From: Flavobacteriales bacterium UBA1993
Lineage (GTDB): Bacteria > Bacteroidota > Bacteroidia > Flavobacteriales_G > Salibacteraceae
Direction: 5' to 3'
Assembly: GCA_002336485.1 (NCBI GenBank)
Contig: DDCZ01000060.1
Span: 1 to 64,000, forward strand
DNA: 64,000 bases
The notes below the pieces were generated by a model. The model was given only the letters and a program-made list of their open reading frames with translations, searched no databases and was not told the DNA's origin. The translations under genes and the position numbers were made by a program. Below are positions 41,548 through 49,920 of this stretch, piece by piece (position 1 is the first letter of the stretch; each line of letters starts with the position of its first letter).

Positions 41548-42507
41548 CTATTTTCCAAGTAATTCGATGATCTGATCTGCCAACTCAACACCTATCCGAT
41601 CTTGAGCTTCGATGGTGCTTCCTCCAATGTGGGGCGTACTGATTATTCGCGGGTGTGAAACGACTTCTGCTCTCGGGTTTGGCTCTCCTACAAAAACATC
41701 AAGCCAAGCGGCCTTTACCTTTCCAGAATTGAGGGCAGCGAGCAACGCGTCTTCATCAATCGTGCCTCCTCTCGAAGAGTTTAGAAGAGCAACACCATCT
41801 TTCATTCTTTCCAATTCATTAGCTCCAATTACGGCACTTCCATCCGCTTGCTTTGGCACGTGCATGCTGATATAATCTGCCTTTTCGATACACTCATCAA
41901 AAGAACTTCTCGCTATTGTGTGGGTAATGGATTGACCAACAATTTCCATGTTTAGTGTAACAGAATTGCTCTCGCCTCGGGTGTTATACATGACATTCAT
42001 TCCACAACCCAGGGCATACTTTGCTAATTCCTGGCCGATTCCGCCAAATCCAATTATTGCTAATGTTTTTCCACGCAATTCTGTTCCCTTGCTATAAGAT
42101 TTCTTCAGCGCCTTGAAATCCGTTGATCCCGACGTTGGCATTTTGCGATCTGCATCATAGGTGAATCTTGCAAGAGAGAAAAGACTTCCCATTGCCAATT
42201 CGGCTACGCTTCTGGCACTAGCTGCGGGTGTGTTTACAACATGAAGTCCTTTGTCCCGCCCATAAGCAACATCAATGTTGTCCATTCCAACGCCGCCTCT
42301 ACCAATCAGTTTTAAGTTGGGACAGGCATCCATATGCTCGCTTCGAACTTTGGTTGCGCTTCGAACTAAAATTCCAACAAAACCGCCTTCATTTATGCCA
42401 TTGGACAAATTTTCTTGAGGAATAGTATCCGTTGATACTTCGAAACCATAGGCTTCTAATTTGGACTTTCCAGCTGCGGAAATCCCATCATTCGCTAAAA
42501 TTTTCAT
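41548..42507 (-). CDS. serA: D-3-phosphoglycerate dehydrogenase (short form)
   Basis: A 319-residue NAD-dependent dehydrogenase that oxidises 3-phosphoglycerate to 3-phosphohydroxypyruvate in the first step of serine synthesis. It has the nucleotide-binding loop IIGFGGIGQELAKYA, VRSATKVRSEHM and GRGGVGMDNIDV in the substrate region, the catalytic-site NSSRGGTIDEDALL and the final His in STPHIGGSTIEAQ. It lacks the C-terminal ACT regulatory domain and the longer ASB domain, as in other short Bacteroidota enzymes, so serine feedback through ACT is not expected. It lies 9 nt after the coiled-coil gene in the serC operon. Confidence 0.93.
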   Translation of the reverse strand: MKILANDGISAAGKSKLEAYGFEVSTDTIPQENLSNGINEGGFVGILVRSATKVRSEHMDACPNLKLIGRGGVGMDNIDVAYGRDKGLHVVNTPAASARSVAELAMGSLFSLARFTYDADRKMPTSGSTDFKALKKSYSKGTELRGKTLAIIGFGGIGQELAKYALGCGMNVMYNTRGESNSVTLNMEIVGQSITHTIARSSFDECIEKADYISMHVPKQADGSAVIGANELERMKDGVALLNSSRGGTIDEDALLAALNSGKVKAAWLDVFVGEPNPRAEVVSHPRIISTPHIGGSTIEAQDRIGVELADQIIELLGK

Positions 42508-42516
42508 GAATCAGTT

Positions 42517-43326
42517 TTATTCAGGTTTATCTCCTTCTTTGGGAGCCGGCTTTGCACTTTCGCGTGCCTTTTTCGCAGCTTCTGCTTCCGCTTCTTTCTT
42601 CGCTGCTGCATCAGCTTTTGCTTGATTTGCAGCTTCCTTCGCAGCCGCTTTTGCAGCTGCAGCTTCTTCTTTAGCTGCTTTCTTAGCGGCAGCGGCAGCT
42701 TCTTTCTTTGCCTTGGCAGCATTCTTCGAAGCATCAGCATTGATTGCCTTTCGCTCATCTTGCCAAGCCTTAAATTCTGTGATTTGAGCTGCCGACAAAT
42801 CGCGCTCGGCCGCAACTCCAAATGAATCTGCTAATACGTCGTAGACCATCTCCAATTCCTCTAAGAGTCCGCGTTTCGCAGCTCCCTTATATTCTTCAAG
42901 CAAACCGTCATACGCTGCTTCTCGACCTTTCCGGTCCGTCTCGATGCATTTGTATGCGATATCTGTAATCCAATAGCTGTAGTCTTTCTTCTCAGCATCA
43001 AACTTCAACCGATAGGTCAATTCGCGCTTTGTATGAACGAATTTCACTCCAAAGTGATTCTCTGGAAGCGGTGTGGTCACCATAAACTCAACTGTTCGGA
43101 AGGTACTGTCATCTCTAACAACCTTACTTTTATTGGCCTTGTATTCCTCAACGCCCCAATAGTAGAACCTATTTATTAGCTCTCCAACGCCGGCTCTTTC
43201 AACCGTAATCATTTCCTCGTTGGCGTATTCATACTTCTTAGTGGCCTTATTAATTTCTATCTGAGCCAATGCACCAAAGCAAATTGATGAAAAGGCTAGA
43301 ACCAATGTCAAATTCTTCATAATCAC
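42517..43326 (-). CDS. Secreted protein with DUF4468-like domain and Ala/Lys coiled tail
   Basis: A 269-residue protein with signal peptide MKNLTLVLAFSSICFGALAQ. The start ATG overlaps the serC stop (ATGA); a second ATG lies 6 nt downstream. The domain at about 20-125 (FYYWGVEEYKANKSKVV... LTYRLKFDAEKKDYSYWITDIAYKC) resembles DUF4468, a TBP-like fold common in Bacteroidota exported proteins; this match is tentative. From about 190 to 260 it is almost only Ala, Lys and Glu (KKEAAAAAKKAAKEEAAAA), a predicted helix or coiled coil. Its position between serC and serA is unexplained, since it appears exported while the neighbours are cytosolic enzymes. Confidence 0.7.
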   Translation of the reverse strand: MIMKNLTLVLAFSSICFGALAQIEINKATKKYEYANEEMITVERAGVGELINRFYYWGVEEYKANKSKVVRDDSTFRTVEFMVTTPLPENHFGVKFVHTKRELTYRLKFDAEKKDYSYWITDIAYKCIETDRKGREAAYDGLLEEYKGAAKRGLLEELEMVYDVLADSFGVAAERDLSAAQITEFKAWQDERKAINADASKNAAKAKKEAAAAAKKAAKEEAAAAKAAAKEAANQAKADAAAKKEAEAEAAKKARESAKPAPKEGDKPE

Positions 43327-44402
43327 GCGAATTTAGTTTCAAATGCTTTCATAACGTCAACCAATGCTTGAACGCTCTCAAGCGGCAGTGCATTGTACAT
43401 ACTAGCTCGGAAGCCACCAACAGATCGGTGTCCTTTAATTCCGCTAATTCCAGCTTCAGTTGCCATGTTTAGGAATTCGGCATTGAGCGCATCGTCTAAT
43501 CCGTCATTCAAAACAAAGCAAGCATTCATGAGAGATCTATCTTCTGCTGCCGCGGTTCCGCTGAACATAGAGTTTCGTTCAATTTCCGAGTAAAGCGCGT
43601 TTGCCTTAGACTGGTTTGTGTTTCCGATTGCTTCCAATCCAGTTTTCTTAATCCACCTAAGTACAAGCATGCTGACATACACTGCGAATACGGGCGGCGT
43701 ATTGAACATTGAATCCTTTTCGGCGTGTGTATTAAGGTTAAGCATAGTAGGTATGCTCATACTAGACTTCCCTAGAACTTCCTTCTTAGCAATATAAAGC
43801 GTTGTACCTGCTGGGCCCATGTTTTTCTGAGCACCTGCATATATCAGATCAAATTTACTGGCATCGATCGGTCGACAAAAAATATCTGAAGACATATCAC
43901 AAACCAATGGAACATTAACATCTGGAATCTGATGATATTGTGTTCCAAAAATGGTGTTGTTAGATGTGTAGTGAAAATAATCAAAGTCCGAAGGCACTTC
44001 ATACCCTTTCGGTATGTAGTTGAAATTTGAATCCTTTGATGAGGCTACTTCGACTCCTTCACCAACCCAAGCTCCTTCTTTAACCGCTTTCCCAGCCCAA
44101 GACCCTGTGTTTACATAAGCGCCACGCTTATTGCCACGCATCATGTTGTATGCGCTTATTAGGAAACCCAAACTAGCTCCACCTTGCAGAAACATTACTT
44201 CGTAATCATCCCCAAGGCCGTATATCTCTCGCACAAGCGACTGAGCCTCATCCATAACCGCCACAAAAGGTTTGCTTCTGTGCGACATTTCCAGCAGACT
44301 TAGACCGGATCCGTTGAAATCAACGATGGCCTGTGATGCCTCTAAAAAAACCTCCTTAGGAAGAATGCTGGGACCAGCACTAAAGTTGTGGATTTTACCC
44401 AT
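43323..44402 (-). CDS. serC: Phosphoserine aminotransferase
   Basis: A 359-residue class V PLP aminotransferase converting 3-phosphohydroxypyruvate to phosphoserine (and, in the vitamin B6 route, 3-hydroxy-2-oxo-phosphobutanoate). Family features: MGKIHNFSAGPSILPKEV at the start, SLLEMSHRSKPF, FLQGGASLGF, the PLP lysine in YAGAQKNMGPAGTTLYI, and the C-terminal GHRSVGGFRASMYNAL. The start is ATG 44402. First gene of the operon serC - DUF4468-like - serA - DUF1015; 86 nt separate it from the upstream lipoprotein gene. Confidence 0.96.
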   Translation of the reverse strand: MGKIHNFSAGPSILPKEVFLEASQAIVDFNGSGLSLLEMSHRSKPFVAVMDEAQSLVREIYGLGDDYEVMFLQGGASLGFLISAYNMMRGNKRGAYVNTGSWAGKAVKEGAWVGEGVEVASSKDSNFNYIPKGYEVPSDFDYFHYTSNNTIFGTQYHQIPDVNVPLVCDMSSDIFCRPIDASKFDLIYAGAQKNMGPAGTTLYIAKKEVLGKSSMSIPTMLNLNTHAEKDSMFNTPPVFAVYVSMLVLRWIKKTGLEAIGNTNQSKANALYSEIERNSMFSGTAAAEDRSLMNACFVLNDGLDDALNAEFLNMATEAGISGIKGHRSVGGFRASMYNALPLESVQALVDVMKAFETKFA

Positions 44403-44488
44403 TTGATCGATGTTTGAATTGGCGACGAAATTGTGAAATTTTCTCCGATTGGAGGTCGTTCAACCCGCCATTTCTAATCGAACGTCAA

Positions 44489-44950
44489 TCAATCGCGCTG
44501 AGCCTCGATTAAGCACGAACCTGAGTTTATCGAATCCAACAAAAAGTAAGTGATAGAAATACGTTCGACTTGCATCTGACCTTCGCCTTCGATTTTGCTC
44601 CCTCGATATGTCTGCTCTGGCACTCGGAATCGAGTATCCGTGGTAAATGACAGATCCATTCCGTCAAAGTTCATTCCCGCTTCGTTAGACGTCAGTGACA
44701 TTTTATAGGATTGATTCTCACCTGATATAATACACGAATTGTTTCCAGAATATGTGCCCGTATAGTTTGAAAAAAAATTTCGGTTGCAGGCATCTCCCTC
44801 CCAATATGTATCGCAAATACAGGTGCGATTCTGACAAATTCCGTGTACACAACCATCCTTGCATCTGGTGCATCCGGAAAACAGAACTACGACCGTCAAA
44901 GCGATGGCATAGGCCAATTCACCATAAGATATGAGCCTCTTATTAACCAA
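44489..44950 (-). CDS. Small lipoprotein with EGF-like domain
   Basis: A 153-residue protein if the second TTG (44950) is used; the first TTG (44971) adds seven residues. There is no ATG ahead of the signal peptide VNKRLISYGELAYAIALTVVVLFSGC. After the lipid Cys comes an EGF-like module with eight cysteines including CKDGCVHGICQNRTCICD and WEGDACN, a form seen in Bacteroidota lipoproteins. The remaining 95 residues are strand-rich with two Cys. Last gene of the recF-DUF721-oxidoreductase-thioredoxin group; it overlaps the thioredoxin gene's end. Function unknown; probably an envelope binding protein. Confidence 0.7.
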   Translation of the reverse strand: MVNKRLISYGELAYAIALTVVVLFSGCTRCKDGCVHGICQNRTCICDTYWEGDACNRNFFSNYTGTYSGNNSCIISGENQSYKMSLTSNEAGMNFDGMDLSFTTDTRFRVPEQTYRGSKIEGEGQMQVERISITYFLLDSINSGSCLIEAQRD

Positions 44951-45533
44951 GTAACAGTGATTCCAGTTCAAGGATTATTGCCTGTTGCTTATCCTTAGCA
45001 TACCATAATTGTATTTGTTTACTCATCTCTGATTTTGGCGGTCGTTCTCCTTCTGGTATATTTTTCCAATCTACCACTATTTGTTGAGCCTCCGCAGGTC
45101 TTGGACCCCATTGGGCGATCACTTCAAACGAATCGTTTAAGAAAATGACAACCGGAATTGCACGCGCTCCATTTGTTAGATGTGCATCCATTAGCGCTTC
45201 ATTCTTGTCTCTAAGCACAACTTTATGTTCAACGCTATTCTGATGTAAAACGGCATCCACCACGGGAACAATTTGCGCCGCATCTCCGCACCAACCCTCC
45301 GTAATAACCAATGCGTAACGCATTTTTGACTTTCCCGAAAGGACCCTGGAATCTTTCTTGCTCATCCCCTTTGTGATGCGATTCATTCTGTGGGCATTTA
45401 AAATGGAGTACTCCAATAACGACGCGTCGTCTGTTTCACTTGTAGATGTTCCTTCTTCAATTTTCTTATCCACCAATTCGATGTATCCGTTATAGCTTAA
45501 TCCCTTCTCCCAAATCCCTCTATAGTCTATCAT
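44943..45533 (-). CDS. Thioredoxin-fold protein with single-Cys active site
   Basis: A 196-residue cytosolic protein of the thioredoxin_9 type. The active-site position reads WCGD (W81-D84) in VITEGWCGDAAQIVP, so the second redox Cys of CxxC is replaced by Asp and only one Cys remains. The cis-Pro loop GARAIPVVIFLN is intact. A monothiol mechanism (glutathione/bacillithiol-like exchange or a peroxiredoxin-like role) is possible, but the partner is unknown. The start overlaps the end of the FAD oxidoreductase by 4 nt, suggesting cotranslation. Confidence 0.88.
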   Translation of the reverse strand: MIDYRGIWEKGLSYNGYIELVDKKIEEGTSTSETDDASLLEYSILNAHRMNRITKGMSKKDSRVLSGKSKMRYALVITEGWCGDAAQIVPVVDAVLHQNSVEHKVVLRDKNEALMDAHLTNGARAIPVVIFLNDSFEVIAQWGPRPAEAQQIVVDWKNIPEGERPPKSEMSKQIQLWYAKDKQQAIILELESLLLG

Positions 45534-46654
45534 AGTAATTGTTTTTCTTCAATTAATTCTTTCACCATTTCCCCAATTCTACCAGCAAGGGCTATGCCCA
45601 TTCCACCCATTCCTACGGCCCTGAGAAGCCCATCATGCTCCAGCCTTACGATGGGACGTTTATCTTTTGTGAATCCCATAATTCCCGACCAACGCATATC
45701 AATTTTGGGCGGCGTTTTCAGATCTAAAATCTCACTAATTCTATTGTCAAGCGCCGATTGAATGGGCACATGCAAGCCAAATTCCTGAACTTGTTCACCT
45801 TCAAAATCTAGGTTTCGACCTCCGCCAAAAAGAATTCGACTCCCGACACTTCTGAGATAATAGAATCCTTCATCAATATGCAGATTGCCTCGAAATTTCA
45901 AATCGGAAATTGGTTCGGTTAACAATACTTGCCCACGTCCAGGTTCAATATCAGAGTTTGAAAACGCATTTCTACAATCAATCAGAATCGATGAACTAAA
46001 TGTAACCCGATCACGAATCGCATCATCCAACTGGACCTTGAATCTGTCGTTCACTTTTTCAATTAGCCCTACAGAAGCGCCCGTTCGAAAACGCACCCCT
46101 TTTTCAGAACAATATGCCTCCAAGGCACGCATTAGTTTACCTGAATGCAATTGACCCTCGCCATGCATGGAAACAATTTTCTGACCTTGATCAGTTCGAA
46201 CTCCGTCCAATTTGACCTTAGTCTGAATGTAGCTAGGTATGAAATCACCCACAAGATGATTCACTTCATCGACGCGACCTAAGGCGCGAACAACATCGGA
46301 ATCAATTACTTCAAAGCCACCAAGTTCTTCAAAGCCAATATTCTGATCCCGAAGTCTTTTTCGAGTTATCTGTAGTCCCTTCCACCTGTTTTCTAGCAGA
46401 AATCGAGCTCCGTCTTGTCCGATAGTATCGATGTCGGAAAGCACCTCAGTCAGGCTACCAAAACAGGCAAACCCAGCGTTTCGCGTACTTGCACCTGCCG
46501 GCACGAGACTCCTTTCGAAAATCAAAATCGATTTCTTGGGCCATCTCTCAGCTAGGGATGCAGCAACAGACATTCCGATAATCCCACCTCCTACTATGAT
46601 GATATCATACGAGAGGAGTGCGTCTTTTTCCCAAAAAGAAACTTTGCTACCCAT
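45530..46654 (-). CDS. FAD-dependent oxidoreductase (DAO family)
   Basis: A 374-residue flavoprotein. The Rossmann GxGxxG appears in YDIIIVGGGIIGMSVAASLAE, followed by IFERSLVPAGASTRNAGFACFGS (the S/T-rNAGF motif of the DAO/MnmC/glycine-oxidase family). The C-terminal RWSGIMGFTKDKRPIV and GGMGIALAGRIGEMV complete the fold. It should oxidise an amine or amino acid to an imine with FAD; the substrate cannot be read from the sequence. The next gene is a thioredoxin-like protein overlapping by 4 nt, in the order DUF721 - oxidoreductase - thioredoxin. Confidence 0.88.
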   Translation of the reverse strand: MGSKVSFWEKDALLSYDIIIVGGGIIGMSVAASLAERWPKKSILIFERSLVPAGASTRNAGFACFGSLTEVLSDIDTIGQDGARFLLENRWKGLQITRKRLRDQNIGFEELGGFEVIDSDVVRALGRVDEVNHLVGDFIPSYIQTKVKLDGVRTDQGQKIVSMHGEGQLHSGKLMRALEAYCSEKGVRFRTGASVGLIEKVNDRFKVQLDDAIRDRVTFSSSILIDCRNAFSNSDIEPGRGQVLLTEPISDLKFRGNLHIDEGFYYLRSVGSRILFGGGRNLDFEGEQVQEFGLHVPIQSALDNRISEILDLKTPPKIDMRWSGIMGFTKDKRPIVRLEHDGLLRAVGMGGMGIALAGRIGEMVKELIEEKQLL

Positions 46655-46663
46655 AATTTACGG

Positions 46664-46963
46664 CTACTGAAGAAGGACTTCCTTTACCATTTCGGATCCA
46701 ACAAAATCATTCACATTCGACCGAATTTGGTCTCTTTGGTAGTGAAGTTCTTGACGAAGAGCTGGGGAATTCAGTTTTATAATGAGCTTCGACCCTCTAA
46801 GAAGCACCTCGTCCGTTCGGCTGGCAATTGCCGGTCCTGCGATCGTTTTCCATTCACTTTGAATCGAAATTTGGGTGAGACCACTCCGTAAACGATAAAC
46901 ATCAAGCATACGGTTGATGACCTCGCCTAATGTTTCTTGATTTTTTCGTTTCGGTTTTCTCAT
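46664..46963 (-). CDS. DUF721 (DciA-like) protein
   Basis: A 99-residue protein with the DUF721 domain: basic start MRKPKRKNQETLGEVINRML, then SEWKTIAGPAIASRTDEVLLRGSKLIIKLNSPALRQELHYQRDQI. In bacteria lacking DnaC/DnaI, DUF721 proteins (DciA) load the DnaB replicative helicase and usually sit near recF/dnaA, as here: the gene starts 2 nt after the recF stop. It ends 9 nt before the oxidoreductase. Confidence 0.9.
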   Translation of the reverse strand: MRKPKRKNQETLGEVINRMLDVYRLRSGLTQISIQSEWKTIAGPAIASRTDEVLLRGSKLIIKLNSPALRQELHYQRDQIRSNVNDFVGSEMVKEVLLQ

Positions 46964-46965
46964 GA

Positions 46966-48072
46966 CTAAAAGTCGGTAATACTACCACGCTCAACGATAA
47001 ATTTTTTCAATGGAATTTTCTCATCCTTGAACAACTCAGGAACGCGATGAAGGTTTGCATCGGTAATAAAAATTTGACCAAAATGATCTTCACTGACCAG
47101 CTTCATCAGCGCACCAACCCTCAGATCGTCAAGCTTATCAAAAATGTCGTCCAACAATAAAATTGGTTTCCTCTGCTTTAGATCCTTCAGGTAATCAAAC
47201 TGCGCCAATCGAAGTGCGATTACAAAGCTCTTCTGTTGACCTTGACTTCCAAACTTTTTCATTTGGTGGTCGCCTATTTGAAACACCAGATCATCCTTGT
47301 GAATCCCTTTGGTTGTAAAGTGGGCGCGTAAATCATTCTGACGTGTTTCGGCAAACCAATCTTTCAACGGCTTTTCATTTAAGTGACTTTCATAAGAAAT
47401 AGTCACCTCCTCGGCCCCTCCAGATATAAGTTGATAGAAATTTGAGAATATGGGCAGGTAATCCTTTAGGAAGGAGACACGTTCTTGATAAATATCAGTG
47501 CCAAGCGCATGCAGTTGTTCATCAAACACCTCAAATACAGTTTGGTCCATTCGCTTCCCTTCCACCCAAATATGCTTCAGCATTGCGTTTCGCTGCGCCA
47601 ACGTTCTGTTGTATTGAAGCAGCGTATCCAAATACCCACGATTGTATTGAGAGATGATACCATTCATAAACTTACGGCGCATTTCACTTCCCTCTCGGAT
47701 TAAATCCGTGTCCGAAGGCGCAATCATAACAAGTGGAATCATTCCAATATGATCCGCCAAACGATCGTATTCCTTTTGATTTCGCTTAAATCGTTTTTTT
47801 TCTCCGCGTTTTTGAGCGCAGTTTATACGTTCACTTTCTCCGGCAAAGTCAAAATCTCCGTCGATCATAAAGAACTCTGAATCGTATTGAATGTTTTGGG
47901 AATCAATGGGATTAAAAAAACTCTTACAAAAGGCTAGATAGTATATAGAATCTAGGACAGTGGTCTTTCCCGAACCGTTATTCCCAAGAAAGCAATTCAC
48001 TTTTTCAGCGAGCTCAAATTCGGCCGTTTCGATGTTTTTGAAGTTGAATATTTTCAGTTGCTTCAGATGCAT
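46966..48072 (-). CDS. recF: DNA replication and repair protein RecF
   Basis: A 368-residue SMC/ABC-type ATPase that loads RecA at gaps during recombination repair. The P-loop GNNGSGKT is at residues 30-37 near the start MHLKQLKIFNFKN. The family LLLDDIFDKLDD Walker B near the end, APSDTDLIREG and QKSFVIALRLAQ are all present. ATG 48072 was chosen; the frame extends 13 codons upstream with nonconserved residues. First gene of the run recF - DUF721 - oxidoreductase - thioredoxin - EGF-like lipoprotein, divergent from the TPR gene with about 80 nt between starts. Confidence 0.96.
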   Translation of the reverse strand: MHLKQLKIFNFKNIETAEFELAEKVNCFLGNNGSGKTTVLDSIYYLAFCKSFFNPIDSQNIQYDSEFFMIDGDFDFAGESERINCAQKRGEKKRFKRNQKEYDRLADHIGMIPLVMIAPSDTDLIREGSEMRRKFMNGIISQYNRGYLDTLLQYNRTLAQRNAMLKHIWVEGKRMDQTVFEVFDEQLHALGTDIYQERVSFLKDYLPIFSNFYQLISGGAEEVTISYESHLNEKPLKDWFAETRQNDLRAHFTTKGIHKDDLVFQIGDHQMKKFGSQGQQKSFVIALRLAQFDYLKDLKQRKPILLLDDIFDKLDDLRVGALMKLVSEDHFGQIFITDANLHRVPELFKDEKIPLKKFIVERGSITDF

Positions 48073-48151
48073 CGACCAAATGTAATATTCACTGTGCGCA
48101 TGCTGGTTCAAAAAAAATATATTTGCAGCCTGATTTTTTAAGGTATTTCAA

Positions 48152-48829
48152 ATGGCCAAAGACGAAGAAGTAATAGTTGATGTAGAGCAGGTTTATTCAA
48201 GCACGGAATCGTGGGTGATCGAAAACCAGAAAAGTTTATCCATCATAGTTGGAGCAATTGTGTTGCTCTTAGGATCATATTTCGCATTCAACAATTTTGT
48301 CTTAGCGCCTGATGAGGCAGAGGCAAAGGAATATATATGGCAGGCGCAGCAAGCTTTCGCGAACGATAGCTTTAACCTTGCGATTAATGGAAACGAAAAC
48401 ACCGTTGGCTTTCAATATATCATTGACAACTATGGCATGACAGAGTCTGCTAATTTGAGTCACTACTACATTGGTATCTCGCACCTGCACTTAGGAAACT
48501 TTGAAGATGCTATCAGCTACTTAAACGACTACGATTGCAAGGATGTGGCGGTTTGCGCTGTATCTATTGGCGCTACCGGAGACGCGCACTTGGAAATAGG
48601 AGAAACCGAAAAAGCGGTAGACTATTATTTAAGTGCTGTTGACCACAGTGAAAATGAGCTTACTGCACCTATCTATTTGATGAAAGCAGGTCGCGCTTAT
48701 GAAATCCTAGGAAACTATAACGAGGCGCTTTCGGTTTACAACCGTATTAAAAATGATTTTTCGAAAAGTCAAGAGGCGCAAAGCATCGATAAGTTCATCG
48801 CTCGTGCTGAAGGCATGGCTGGAGCTTAA
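48152..48829 (+). CDS. TPR membrane protein (YfgM-like)
   Basis: A 225-residue protein. The N-terminal cytosolic part (MAKDEEVIVDVEQVYSSTESWVIENQK) is followed by a single transmembrane helix (SIIVGAIVLLLGSYFAFNNFVL), then an outside TPR region (about 75-220) with TPR_21-like repeats: YYIGISHLHLGNFEDAISYLN, ATGDAHLEIGETEKAVDYYL, KAGRAYEILGNYNEALSVYN. The plan resembles YfgM/ancillary SecYEG proteins of Proteobacteria; this link is an inference. Its stop and the ribH start overlap by 1 nt (TAATG), so the two are coupled. The opposite neighbour is recF. Confidence 0.85.
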   Translation: MAKDEEVIVDVEQVYSSTESWVIENQKSLSIIVGAIVLLLGSYFAFNNFVLAPDEAEAKEYIWQAQQAFANDSFNLAINGNENTVGFQYIIDNYGMTESANLSHYYIGISHLHLGNFEDAISYLNDYDCKDVAVCAVSIGATGDAHLEIGETEKAVDYYLSAVDHSENELTAPIYLMKAGRAYEILGNYNEALSVYNRIKNDFSKSQEAQSIDKFIARAEGMAGA

Positions 48830-49326
48830 TGGCTACGATCAATAAAAACCTAAGCGACATTGGGGATTTACCAAAGCTAAATCCAAACTGGTCTATTGCC
48901 ATTGTTTCATCTGAGTGGAACACGGAAATTACGTCTGGACTTACACGAGGGGCCAAGGAACTCCTTAGCCATATTGGACTGAAATCTGATCAAGTTCACC
49001 ATCTATCTGTTCCTGGGAGCTATGAATTACCGCTTGGTGCGCAATGGGCCATCGAACGTTACGAACCCGACGCTGTTATTTGTCTTGGCAGTGTTATTCG
49101 TGGTGAAACTGCTCATTTTGACTATGTATGTCAAGCCGTAAGCAAAGGAATTATGGATGTTTCACTCGAGTTCAATATGCCCGTTATATTCGGGGTATTA
49201 ACGGATGACAACATCGAGCAGAGCAGGGCTCGCAGCGGAGGCGAACACGGAAACAAAGGCACCGAGGCCGCCGCCACGGCAATCAAACTGTTAGGTCTGC
49301 GCGACCAGATCGGCAGTTCCAGTTAA
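48829..49326 (+). CDS. ribH: 6,7-dimethyl-8-ribityllumazine synthase
   Basis: A 165-residue enzyme of riboflavin synthesis that condenses 5-amino-6-ribitylaminouracil with 3,4-dihydroxy-2-butanone 4-phosphate. The family elements IVSSEWN, VPGSYELPLGAQW, CLGSVIRGETAHFDYVCQAVSKG (with the catalytic His) and PVIFGVLTDDNIEQSRARSGG are all present, at the normal length. It overlaps the TPR gene's stop (TAATG) and its own stop overlaps the convergent MazG-like gene by 4 nt (TTAA). Forms capsid-like oligomers in the family. Confidence 0.96.
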   Translation: MATINKNLSDIGDLPKLNPNWSIAIVSSEWNTEITSGLTRGAKELLSHIGLKSDQVHHLSVPGSYELPLGAQWAIERYEPDAVICLGSVIRGETAHFDYVCQAVSKGIMDVSLEFNMPVIFGVLTDDNIEQSRARSGGEHGNKGTEAAATAIKLLGLRDQIGSSS

Positions 49327-49739
49327 TTCCTTTCTAGGATGTCTGCAATATTCGGCTTGAAGTACTGATCACTTTTCAAGACTTTACCATCTTCACGGTA
49401 AATCGGCTTGCCGTCTTTGTCCAGTTTACTCATGTTGCTCCGTTGAATTTCTCGAAACACTTCGGCAATCTTGTCGTGCATGCCATGAGTGAGAATTGTT
49501 CCACACAAAATGTAAAGCATATCTCCGAGTGCGTCAGCAATTTCCACTAGGTCACCATTTTGAGCCGCTTCAAGATATTCTTCATTTTCTTCACGCATCA
49601 ATTTGTAGCGCAACAAAAGTGCTTTATCGTCGATTACAGCCTTCGGCTGATCTTCGTTGTTTATTCCAAATGAATCATGAAATTTCCGAACGCATTCAAT
49701 CACCTCATTCAATGACATTTCCGATGTTAAATTGCTCAT
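49323..49739 (-). CDS. MazG-like nucleotide pyrophosphohydrolase
   Basis: A 138-residue all-alpha NTP pyrophosphatase of the phosphoribosyl-ATP pyrophosphohydrolase/MazG superfamily. The metal-binding Glu and Asp are in LMREENEEYLEAAQNGDLVEIADALGDMLYI (EExxE and ExxD motifs). The C-terminal region DGKPIYREDGKVLKSDQYFKP is a feature seen in this subgroup. Likely hydrolyses dNTP/NTP or PRPP-like nucleotides; the substrate is uncertain. It is 163 nt from the divergent moxR region, with an inverted repeat between. Confidence 0.85.
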   Translation of the reverse strand: MSNLTSEMSLNEVIECVRKFHDSFGINNEDQPKAVIDDKALLLRYKLMREENEEYLEAAQNGDLVEIADALGDMLYILCGTILTHGMHDKIAEVFREIQRSNMSKLDKDGKPIYREDGKVLKSDQYFKPNIADILERN

Positions 49740-49811
49740 ATTATTGTTGTGAATTTTTAATAAAATTAAGAAGTGAAAAATACTTGAATCCCTTTAACAA
49801 CAAGGCTTTCA

Positions 49812-49845
49812 GCGCTGTAAACTTCTTAACATTGTTTAACAGCGC
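49812..49845. repeat. Inverted repeat and GC-rich tract upstream of the moxR-bat operon
   Basis: GCGCTGTAAAC (49812-49822) and GTTTAACAGCGC (49834-49845) form an inverted repeat with one bulged base and an 11-nt spacer, followed by a pure G/C tract (CCGCGCCGCGC). It is about 75 nt upstream of the moxR ATG and could be an operator or an RNA hairpin. It is not followed by a T run, so it is not a terminator. Confidence 0.5.
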
Positions 49846-49920
49846 CGCGCCGCGCACCCTAGGCTGATTTCTGATTTTTGTCTTCGTCAAAAACAAGAAT
49901 AATTGTTGAAAACTCAGAAC

